A DNA stretch of 24,452 bases from the NCBI GenBank assembly GCA_021156345.1, contig JAJNDJ010000001.1:1-24452 (forward strand). The letters are read 5' to 3'. The notes below the pieces were generated by a model. The model ran no database searches. It saw nothing but the letters and a program-made list of their open reading frames with translations, and had not been told where the DNA came from. Origin of the DNA: Rubrobacteraceae bacterium (GTDB taxonomy: Bacteria > Actinomycetota > Rubrobacteria > Rubrobacterales > Rubrobacteraceae). Shown here piece after piece: positions 1 through 6,059 of this stretch. A program made the translations under genes and the position numbers. Every line of letters begins with the position of its first letter. Within the stretch, counting starts at the first letter, position 1.

Positions 1-608
1 GAAGCCGTTTGTACTCCGATGGATACACCGTCGTTTACCCAAGACGCAATAGGGGCCTCTTCCACTCGGTCAGACGCCACGGAGCCCTGATCTCCGAGTA
101 CTACCTGGGCGAGGCGCCTCTGGCATGGCGATTCCCGGCCAGAAACCGCATCATAGCCGGCCTTGCAGGTACCGTAGTGATCGTGGAGGCGCCCGAGCAT
201 AGCGGCGCCCTCATAACTGCCCGCCACGCGCTCGACGCCGGACGCGATGTATGGGCCGTACCTGGCCCTCCAGGCGTACGCGAGTGCAGGGGGTCGAACG
301 GGCTGCTCGCCGACGGCGCAGGCGTTCTGTGGGACATACCGGAGTTCGTCGATGCCATAGCGCGGGAGCATAGAGTCCCTGTGGCAGAAGGGGCATCCGG
401 AGACATCCAGCCCCTTCCTTCCGGTCTTGAGGATACCGAGGCTGCCGTGATGTCTGGGGTCGGCTTCGAACCGAGCGGGGTTGACGCTGTCGCGAAGCGC
501 AGCGGGGTTGAGATGCCAGAGGTGCTCACCGCGCTCGCCCTACTCGAGCTGAAGGGGTTCGTGAGCCGCGACGGTGTTGGATCATACGTGAGGAGGGCCG
601 TCCCGTGA
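1..608 (+). CDS. dprA: DNA-processing protein DprA (Smf), 3' part only
   Basis: The 5' end lies outside the window; the frame is open from position 3 and gives about 200 residues, ending in TGA at 606-608. DprA loads RecA onto single-stranded DNA during natural transformation and protects incoming DNA in the cytoplasm. Visible family motifs of the Rossmann-like domain are YPRRNRGLF, SEYYLGEAP, FPARNRIIAGL, VVEAPEHSGALITA (here IVEAPEHSGALITA) and AVPGPPG followed by GSNGLLADGA. The last 65 or so residues match the winged-helix DprA C-terminal domain (around AVAKRSGVEMPEVLTALALL). The TTG at 9 is internal and not the real start. The stop overlaps the next gene's GTG (GTGA), so the two are probably co-transcribed. 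Confidence 0.93.
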   Translation, partial: SRLYSDGYTVVYPRRNRGLFHSVRRHGALISEYYLGEAPLAWRFPARNRIIAGLAGTVVIVEAPEHSGALITARHALDAGRDVWAVPGPPGVRECRGSNGLLADGAGVLWDIPEFVDAIAREHRVPVAEGASGDIQPLPSGLEDTEAAVMSGVGFEPSGVDAVAKRSGVEMPEVLTALALLELKGFVSRDGVGSYVRRAVP

Positions 609-1447
609 CGCGGCGCACGCTCAGCTCTCTCTGGTCTCACTATCTGCGGGTCCGCAGGCGCATTGCCGAAGCGGATATGTCCGGCGTCGAGCGCCGGATG
701 GCCGAACGTGAGGCCAGGGGACTGAGAGACCGGCTCGTGGTCAACTACTCTCCGCTCGTGAAATACGTCGCCGGCAGAATCTCGGGGCGCATGGCCGGAC
801 CGCTCGATCAGGAGGACGTGGTCGCGTCGGGACTCTTCGGGCTCCTGAACGCCGTCGAAACCTACGATCCAGATCGCCGCACCAAGTTCGAGTCCTATGC
901 GATCTCCAAGATTCGCTGGTCCATCCTCGACGAACTGAGGAAGGTGGATCCGCTATCTCGCCGAACTCGTATGAGGGCGCACCAGATCGAGCGTACCAGC
1001 GACGAGCTCATGCAGAAGCTTGGCCGTGCGCCGACGGAGTCGGAGTTGGTGGGGCGCCTCGGGATTAGCGTCACCGAACATCGAGCGTTCCTCGACCAGT
1101 ACGCGAGGGCGCAGGTGAGGTCGCTCGAAGCCCGCCTGGAGTACCAGGGAGGCCCTGCCGCCGGGTTGCACGACCTCATCGGGGACCACTCGGCGACCGA
1201 CCCTGCTTCTGCTGTGGAGATGGCCGAGGTTCGCGCGCGGCTGGTTCGGGCCATAGAGGGACTCGGTGAGCAAGAGCGGGTAGTTACCACCTTCTACTAT
1301 TACGAAGGCCTTACGCTGAGGGAGATCGGAAGGGTCCTCGACCTGACCGAGGGCCGCATCTCGCAGATCCTGCACAGCGCGCTCGTGCGGCTCAGGCAAA
1401 ACCTCGCCGAGGAGAGACGGCTCTCCGAAAGAATCCACGGGCGCTAG
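605..1447 (+). CDS. whiG: RNA polymerase sigma factor, FliA/WhiG (sigma-28) type
   Basis: A 280-residue sigma-70 family protein lacking region 1.1. Region 2 contains LVVNYSPLVKYVAGRIS, QEDVVASGLFGLLNAVETYD and FESYAISKIRWSILDELRK (core binding and -10 recognition). Region 3 follows at about residues 120-190. Region 4 near the C-terminus has a helix-turn-helix (LTLREIGRVLDLTEGRISQI). Size and the ILDELRK signature fit the FliA/WhiG group, which directs flagellar genes in many bacteria and sporulation genes in Streptomyces. The GTG start overlaps the dprA stop and has AGGAGG at 591-596, 8 nt upstream. The placement dprA-sigma-rpsB resembles the actinobacterial whiG locus as I recall it. Which regulon it serves here cannot be read from the window, and no anti-sigma gene is adjacent. 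Confidence 0.9.
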   Translation: MTRRTLSSLWSHYLRVRRRIAEADMSGVERRMAEREARGLRDRLVVNYSPLVKYVAGRISGRMAGPLDQEDVVASGLFGLLNAVETYDPDRRTKFESYAISKIRWSILDELRKVDPLSRRTRMRAHQIERTSDELMQKLGRAPTESELVGRLGISVTEHRAFLDQYARAQVRSLEARLEYQGGPAAGLHDLIGDHSATDPASAVEMAEVRARLVRAIEGLGEQERVVTTFYYYEGLTLREIGRVLDLTEGRISQILHSALVRLRQNLAEERRLSERIHGR

Positions 1448-1464
1448 AAGCATCCACCCCCTTG

Positions 1465-1473
1465 TGCTAACAT
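1465..1473 (+). promoter_or_regulatory. Candidate extended -10 promoter for rpsB-tsf
   Basis: TGCTAACAT matches the extended -10 pattern TGnTAnnnT, 18 nt after the sigma factor stop. There is no convincing -35 box 16-18 nt upstream, which is tolerated with an extended -10. A similar element (TGGTAGCAT) precedes rpsO at 17644. It would leave a leader of about 155 nt ahead of rpsB. Prediction only. Confidence 0.4.
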
Positions 1474-1479
1474 CTGCGG

Positions 1480-1635
1480 GGTCGGACGAGGCTATGCTTT
1501 CCAGGTCTCGTCTGTAACTACGCACGCCCGCCGCAGGGTCCATCGGGCCCGGGTGGTGGTCTGCCGGCAGATCCAACGGCGGATTGCGAGGCGCGGGCGG
1601 AGGATGCCAACCACCTTAAAAGAGAGGTAGAGATC
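1480..1635 (+). promoter_or_regulatory. Possible structured leader RNA of rpsB-tsf
   Basis: The 188-nt gap between the sigma gene and rpsB contains a perfect 12-bp palindrome TCTGCCGGCAGA (1560-1571). A longer-range pairing is also possible between GGTGGT (1552-1557) and ACCACC (1610-1615), which would enclose the palindrome and lie just upstream of the rpsB Shine-Dalgarno (AGAGG, 1623-1627). S2 represses its own operon through a leader in gammaproteobacteria; a comparable role here is only a guess, and I recognise no named RNA family. Confidence 0.3.
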
Positions 1636-2667
1636 TTGCAGAGCACAACCGAGCGCGTAGGAATTCGAGAACTGCTGGAGGCCGGCGTCCATTTCGGACA
1701 CCAGGCCAAACGATGGAACCCCAAGATGAAGCGCTACATCTTCGCCCAGCGGGCCGGGGTCCATATTATCGACTTGGATCAGACGCTGACGCTGTTGGAG
1801 CGGGCCCTGGGCTTTGTGCGCGGTGTCGCCGAGGCGAACAGGGAGGTTCTTTTCGTAGGGACGAAGAAGCAGGCCCAGATCCCGCTCGCCGAGGAGGCCA
1901 TCAGGAGCGGGCAACCCTTCGTCGCGGAGCGCTACATAGGCGGCATGCTCACCAACTTCCAGACGATCCTTCCGCGCATCCAATACTTCAAAGATCTGGC
2001 CGTCAGGGTCGACGAGACGCCCGAAGAGGAAAGGACAGGCAAGGACTGGTTCGCCTTGAACAGGGAGTACCAGAAGCTAAGGCGCAACTTCGCCGGCATA
2101 ACCGAGATGGAGCGTCTCCCTGGCGGTGTCTTCGTCATAGACCCCAAGCGCGAGGAGCTCCTGGTCAAAGAGGCCAACAGGCTCAAGATCCCTGTGCTTG
2201 CCCTCACCGATACCAACTGCGACCCCGAGGTCATCGACTACGTGATCCCAGGCAACGACGACGCGATACGTTCGATCAGCCTGATCTCCAGGCTCGTCGC
2301 CGATGCGATCATCGCTGGCAGGGGAGAGGAAGCGCAGGTCGAGAAACGAGCCGTGCCGCCGGTTATCGAAGACTCCCTGGCGGACGCCGAAGTCCAGCGC
2401 ATGGATACCGCTAACGGCAAGACCCCGGTGGAGGAGCCAGAATCTACGCCAGAACCGGCTACCGCGGACGACTCCGAGATCGAAGCGGAGGCGGCGACAC
2501 GGGCCGAAGCTGCGACCGAGCCTGAGGCCGTCGAGGCCGAAGTCATCGATACGGAGGCCGACGAACCTGAGGTGGCTGCAGAGCCTCAGGCAGAACAGAC
2601 AGAAGAGTCCGGTCCTGTCGAAGAGGAGGCGCCGGACGAGGAGAATGAAGAGACAGAGGAGAAGTAG
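1636..2667 (+). CDS. rpsB: 30S ribosomal protein S2, with a long acidic C-terminal tail
   Basis: S2 is a 30S subunit protein needed for S1 docking and initiation. The start is TTG at 1636, 8 nt after AGAGG (1623-1627); the protein opens with the family signature IRELLEAGVHFGHQ. Other S2 hallmarks are WNPKMKRYIFAQRAGVHIID, FVGTKKQAQ, YIGGMLTNFQT, PGGVFVIDP and the VIPGNDDAIRSISLI segment. The folded domain ends near residue 235. Residues 236-343 form a low-complexity tail rich in Glu, Ala and Pro. The protein is 343 residues against about 230-260 for a typical S2. The reading frame is clean through the tail and the tsf Shine-Dalgarno lies inside its end, so the extension looks real. It is followed 5 nt later by tsf, the conserved order. 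Confidence 0.97.
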   Translation: MQSTTERVGIRELLEAGVHFGHQAKRWNPKMKRYIFAQRAGVHIIDLDQTLTLLERALGFVRGVAEANREVLFVGTKKQAQIPLAEEAIRSGQPFVAERYIGGMLTNFQTILPRIQYFKDLAVRVDETPEEERTGKDWFALNREYQKLRRNFAGITEMERLPGGVFVIDPKREELLVKEANRLKIPVLALTDTNCDPEVIDYVIPGNDDAIRSISLISRLVADAIIAGRGEEAQVEKRAVPPVIEDSLADAEVQRMDTANGKTPVEEPESTPEPATADDSEIEAEAATRAEAATEPEAVEAEVIDTEADEPEVAAEPQAEQTEESGPVEEEAPDEENEETEEK

Positions 2668-2672
2668 GAACT

Positions 2673-3296
2673 TTGGCTAGTACGATAGAGAAGATCAAGC
2701 AGCTCAGGGAGGAGACTGCCGCGGGGATGATGGACGTGAAGCGGGCGCTCGAGGAGTCCGAAGGGGACGTCGAAGGCGCGGCGCTCGAGGAGTCCGAAGG
2801 GGACGTCGAAGGCGCGAGGAAGGTCCTCAGGGAGAGGGGCCAGGCTCTGGCCGCAAAGAAGAGCGGAAGGGCTGCGACCGAGGGGCTCATCGAAGCTTAC
2901 GTGCACTTCAACGGGCGAGTCGGCGTCCTTGTCGAGGTCAACTGCGAGACGGATTTCGTGGCGCGCACGCCCGAATTCAAGGAGTTTGCCCGCAACGTGG
3001 CTCTCCACGTGGCCTCTATGCGGCCGATGTGCGTCTCGCCTGAGGACATCCCTGCCGGGGCGCTAGAAGAAGAGCGGCAGGTGGTCGAGAAGCAGGTCGC
3101 CGAGATGGGCAAGCCCGAGAACATCTCGCAGCAGATCACCGAGGGCAGGATGCGGAAATGGGTCGCAGAGCAGGCCCTCCTCACGCAGCCCTACGTCAAA
3201 GAGCCCCACAAGACGATCGGCGATCTCTTGCAGGAGACGATCCAGAAGGTCGGCGAGAACGTCGTGATCCGGCGCTTCGTCCACTACGAGCTCTAG
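2673..3296 (+). CDS. tsf: Translation elongation factor Ts, short form with internal duplication
   Basis: EF-Ts exchanges GDP for GTP on EF-Tu. The 207-residue protein is the short type, closer to Thermus (about 196) than to E. coli (283). The start is TTG at 2673, with AGAGGAG (2655-2661) inside the rpsB end. The N-terminal UBA-like domain begins [23 protein letters not shown] perfect 12-residue repeat, [12 protein letters not shown] at 25-36 and again at 37-48, then interrupts the usual path to the RKVLRERG helix. The core has [16 protein letters not shown], the EF-Tu-contacting TDFVA signature. The C-terminus ([14 protein letters not shown]) is complete. Outside the duplication the gene looks intact. 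Whether the expanded UBA domain still folds is unknown. Confidence 0.95.
   Translation: MASTIEKIKQLREETAAGMMDVKRALEESEGDVEGAALEESEGDVEGARKVLRERGQALAAKKSGRAATEGLIEAYVHFNGRVGVLVEVNCETDFVARTPEFKEFARNVALHVASMRPMCVSPEDIPAGALEEERQVVEKQVAEMGKPENISQQITEGRMRKWVAEQALLTQPYVKEPHKTIGDLLQETIQKVGENVVIRRFVHYEL
2745..2816 (+). repeat. Perfect 36-bp tandem duplication inside tsf
   Basis: Bases 2745-2780 and 2781-2816 are identical 36-mers (both begin GCGCTCGAGGAG and end GAAGGCGCG), directly adjacent and in frame. They encode two copies of [12 protein letters not shown]. The identity extends one extra base at the left edge (G2744 equals G2780), so the exact unit phase is ambiguous. Perfect nucleotide identity implies a very recent event or a sequence/assembly artefact. 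Confidence 0.97.
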
Positions 3297-3304
3297 TAGC
3301 AGAA

Positions 3305-4096
3305 TTGGATAAGTCCGCCAAGCCCAGGGTCGAGTCCGACGGGACCGCGCTCCCACAGCTCGGCCCCGTAAAGCGCGTTGTCCTGAAGCTTTCGGGGGAG
3401 AGCCTCGCCGGCAATGGCGGCGGCTATGGGATCGATCCAGGTAGCCTCGACTCGACGGCAAGGGGCGTTCTCGAGGCTGTGGAGGCGGGGGCCGAGCTGG
3501 CCGTCGTCGTGGGCGGCGGCAACATCTTCCGTGGTTCGCACGTCGCCGACGAGCTCGGAATCGAAGGGGCTACGGCCGACTACATGGCTATGCTCGGCAC
3601 CGTCATCAACGCGATGGCTTTGCAGGCTGCCCTCGAAGGACGCGGCGTACCCACCAGGGTCCAATCCGCCATCGAGATCCAGGAAGTCGCCGAGCCCTAC
3701 ATCCGCAGGCGTGCCATCAGGCACCTCGAGAAGGGCCGCGTCGTGATCTTCGCCTCGGGGACGGGCAACCCTTTCTTCACCACAGACACTGGGGCTGCGT
3801 TGCGGGCGCTGGAGATAAATGCCGACGCCCTGCTCATGGCCAAGAACAGGGTTGACGGCGTCTACGACAGGGACCCGAGGCGGTATCCGGACGCCGTACG
3901 CCTGCCGCGGCTCACCTACATGGACTTGCTCTCCGATGACCTATCCGTTATGGACCATACTGCGGCCACGCTGTGCGGTGGCCAGAATCTGCCTATAGTC
4001 GTTTTCGATATACTCAAGTCAGGTAACCTGCGCCGTATCTTGGAGGGAGAACAGGTGGGGTCGCTGGTGTGGGGCGCCGCGAACCGAGGAGGATGA
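3305..4096 (+). CDS. pyrH: Uridylate kinase (UMP kinase)
   Basis: PyrH phosphorylates UMP to UDP in pyrimidine nucleotide synthesis; it is a cytosolic hexamer of the amino-acid-kinase fold. I place the start at TTG 3305, giving 263 residues, because the frame further upstream is only tsf antiframe and no ATG or GTG occurs before the core begins at [14 protein letters not shown]. The Shine-Dalgarno is weak. Motifs include [63 protein letters not shown] and the uridine-binding end DHTAATLC. The N-terminal lead of about 20 residues resembles other actinobacterial forms. It lies 8 nt after tsf, and its 3' end carries the AGGAGG Shine-Dalgarno of frr. Confidence 0.95.
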   Translation: MDKSAKPRVESDGTALPQLGPVKRVVLKLSGESLAGNGGGYGIDPGSLDSTARGVLEAVEAGAELAVVVGGGNIFRGSHVADELGIEGATADYMAMLGTVINAMALQAALEGRGVPTRVQSAIEIQEVAEPYIRRRAIRHLEKGRVVIFASGTGNPFFTTDTGAALRALEINADALLMAKNRVDGVYDRDPRRYPDAVRLPRLTYMDLLSDDLSVMDHTAATLCGGQNLPIVVFDILKSGNLRRILEGEQVGSLVWGAANRGG

Positions 4097-4097
4097 G

Positions 4098-4658
4098 ATG
4101 TCTGACGTCATAGATCTCACGGCGGCCGGACGCAGGATGAAGGGGGCCGTCGAGTCTGTTCGGAGCAATTTCGCCACGATACGCACGGGCAGGGCGAACC
4201 CCTCACTATTGGATAGGATCGAGGTCGAGGTCTACGGATCGAGGATGCCCCTGAGAAGCGTGGCCAATATCGGTGCGCCGGAAGCGCGCCTCCTCACCGT
4301 GACCCCCTTCGACCCGAGCTCTTTAAAGGACATCGAACGTGCCATAAGGGACGCAGATATCGGACTCAACCCGCAGAACGACGGCAAGATACTAAGACTT
4401 CCTATCCCTGAACTGACGGAGGAGCGTCGCCGGGAGCTGATCAGGATGGCGAGGAGCATGGCCGAGGAGGGAAGGGTCGCGGTGAGAAACGTGCGCCGCG
4501 ATGAGATGAGGGACCTGCACGAGCTGCGCAAGGAAGGCGAGATCTCCCAGGACGACGAGCACAGGGCAGAGGACGAACTACAGAAGCTCACAGACGGCTA
4601 CATCAAGAGAGTCGAGGCTATCCTCGCCGACAAGGAAGCCGAGCTCTCGGAGGTCTAA
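4098..4658 (+). CDS. frr: Ribosome recycling factor
   Basis: RRF works with EF-G to split post-termination ribosomes. The 186-residue product matches the standard length (about 185). The ATG start lies 5 nt after AGGAGG (4087-4092). Family motifs are IRTGRANPSLLDRIEVEVYG in the first arm, the domain II region (LRSVANIGAPEARLLTVTPF) and the returning three-helix bundle (LPIPELTEERRRELI, NVRRDEMRDL, GYIKRVEAILADKEAELSEV). The order rpsB-tsf-pyrH-frr is conserved across many bacteria and indicates one operon. Nothing unusual is seen. Confidence 0.97.
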   Translation: MSDVIDLTAAGRRMKGAVESVRSNFATIRTGRANPSLLDRIEVEVYGSRMPLRSVANIGAPEARLLTVTPFDPSSLKDIERAIRDADIGLNPQNDGKILRLPIPELTEERRRELIRMARSMAEEGRVAVRNVRRDEMRDLHELRKEGEISQDDEHRAEDELQKLTDGYIKRVEAILADKEAELSEV

Positions 4659-4661
4659 CTG

Positions 4662-5330
4662 CTGGAACGCGTCGAGAAACGACTCCCCACAGACTCACCC
4701 GAACAGCGCGTCCTCGCCCCCGACCGGATTCCGCGTCACGTGGCCATCATCATGGACGGCAACGGACGCTGGGCCAAGCGGCGCTGGCTTCCGCGAGCAG
4801 CCGGCCACAGGGCCGGTGTCTCGGTCCTCACGCCACTGCTGGAGACCGCTGGACGCGTCGGGGTGAAGACGCTCACCCTCTATGCCTTCTCGACCGAGAA
4901 CTGGGCGCGTCCAGAGCGAGAGGTGAAGACGCTCATGAAGCTCTTCCTTGACACGGCCCGCGAGAAAGTGCCCGAATTGAACGAGCGTGGGGCCAGGCTC
5001 CGTTTTCTGGGCAGAAGGGAGCACCTGCCTGCTTCTGTTCTGGAAGCAATGGAGGAGGCTGAGGACCGTACCTCGGGAAACGATAGCCTCGACGTCTACA
5101 TCGCTCTCGACTATGGAGGACGCGCGGAGATCGTGGACGCCGCCCGCCGGATAGTCGCAGACGGCCTCTCTCCTGAGGACGTCGACGAGATGACGTTCGC
5201 CAGTTACCTCTACGCCCCCGACGTGCCCGAGGTCGACCTGCTGATTCGGACCAGCGGCGAGCTGCGCCTGTGCTCCGCCGGAGGGCAGCGACCGCCCTGG
5301 TGCTCGCGCCGATCGCGCTGGCCAGCATAG
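4662..5330 (+). CDS. uppS: Isoprenyl (undecaprenyl) diphosphate synthase, C-terminus lost
   Basis: UppS condenses isopentenyl units onto farnesyl diphosphate to make the lipid carrier for peptidoglycan. Conserved regions present are HVAIIMDGNGRWAKRR (catalytic Asp at about residue 32), AGHRAG, TLYAFSTENWARP, IALDYGGRAEIVDA and DLLIRTSGELRL. The family then continues with SNFLLWQ..YAE and 40-50 more residues, including a Glu that helps hold Mg2+ (E213 in E. coli). Here the sequence runs directly into the cdsA start and ends with 19 unrelated residues read out of frame from cdsA. The upstream start is not ATG/GTG/TTG: CTG at 4662 has GGAGGT (4649-4654) 7 nt upstream and gives a normal N-terminus. 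The GTG at 4740 would begin inside the conserved HVAIIMDGNG motif. It is probably inactive unless the deletion is an assembly error. Confidence 0.85.
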   Translation: MERVEKRLPTDSPEQRVLAPDRIPRHVAIIMDGNGRWAKRRWLPRAAGHRAGVSVLTPLLETAGRVGVKTLTLYAFSTENWARPEREVKTLMKLFLDTAREKVPELNERGARLRFLGRREHLPASVLEAMEEAEDRTSGNDSLDVYIALDYGGRAEIVDAARRIVADGLSPEDVDEMTFASYLYAPDVPEVDLLIRTSGELRLCSAGGQRPPWCSRRSRWPA

Positions 5331-6040
5331 CCGTCGGCAAATGGGCCATGATCGCTGTACTACTCGTAGTCATAGCGGGGGCCGCCTACGAGCTCTCGCG
5401 GGCACTCGAGCCGCTGCCTTTCGTGGCGGCCCTCGGCGCCGGCGCGCTCCCACTTCTACTGTCTATCCCTTACCACGAGACCGGTGTACTGGCGGGTGCC
5501 TTCGTGAGCCTGCCCTGGGCCCTGCTCTGGCTCGCCACCAGGCCAGAGACCAGGACATTGCGTGCTGTTCTCGCCGTGCTCCTCATGTCGCTCTGGGTCG
5601 GCGTCCCGCTGGCGCATCTGGGGCTGTTTCCCCGCTCCCGATACGGCGTCGTCCTCATCCTCATAGCGGTGGTGGGGCCCTGGATCTCCGACTCGGGCGC
5701 GTACTTCGCCGGGCGCTTTTTCGGCCGTAACCTGCTGTTCCCGACCCTGAGCCCGAACAAAACCGTGGAGGGCAGCGTTGGCGGTCTCCTCTTGACGGTC
5801 TTGATCGTCGCCCCCGTCGCTCTCCAGCAACTCGACTTTACCATCGCCAAGGCCCTCGTCATGGGCGCCGGTGTCTCTGTCTCGAGCCAGTGCGGTGACC
5901 TCTTCGAATCGTCTTTGAAGCGTATCCTCGATGTGAAGGACCTCGGTAATTTCCTCCCAGGCCACGGAGGCATCCTCGACCGGGTGGACAGCCTGCTCTT
6001 CACGGCCCCGGCGGTATACTATATCTACCTCTTCGTATGA
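5270..6040 (+). CDS. cdsA: Phosphatidate cytidylyltransferase (CDP-diglyceride synthase)
   Basis: CdsA converts phosphatidic acid and CTP to CDP-diacylglycerol, the precursor of bacterial phospholipids, in the inner membrane. The 256-residue product has several hydrophobic segments (for example AATALVLAPIALASIAV and WAMIAVLLVVIAGAA). It also has the family signature near the C-terminus (SSLKRILDVKDLGNFLPGHGG followed by ILDRVDS). Upstream of this are SDSGAYFAGRFFG and LSPNKTVEGSVGG, also typical. The GTG start at 5270 matches where relatives begin (MLRRRAATALVLAP), so the protein looks complete. It overlaps the aberrant uppS tail by 61 bp and has no clear Shine-Dalgarno, which probably vanished with the uppS 3' end. 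Confidence 0.94.
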   Translation: MLRRRAATALVLAPIALASIAVGKWAMIAVLLVVIAGAAYELSRALEPLPFVAALGAGALPLLLSIPYHETGVLAGAFVSLPWALLWLATRPETRTLRAVLAVLLMSLWVGVPLAHLGLFPRSRYGVVLILIAVVGPWISDSGAYFAGRFFGRNLLFPTLSPNKTVEGSVGGLLLTVLIVAPVALQQLDFTIAKALVMGAGVSVSSQCGDLFESSLKRILDVKDLGNFLPGHGGILDRVDSLLFTAPAVYYIYLFV

Positions 6041-6059
6041 GATTGGATCCAAAACCATC

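Noticed and set aside
3158..3304. N-terminal extension of pyrH into tsf
   Set aside because: The segment is tsf read in another frame with Arg/Pro-rich composition; UMP kinase similarity starts after TTG 3305.
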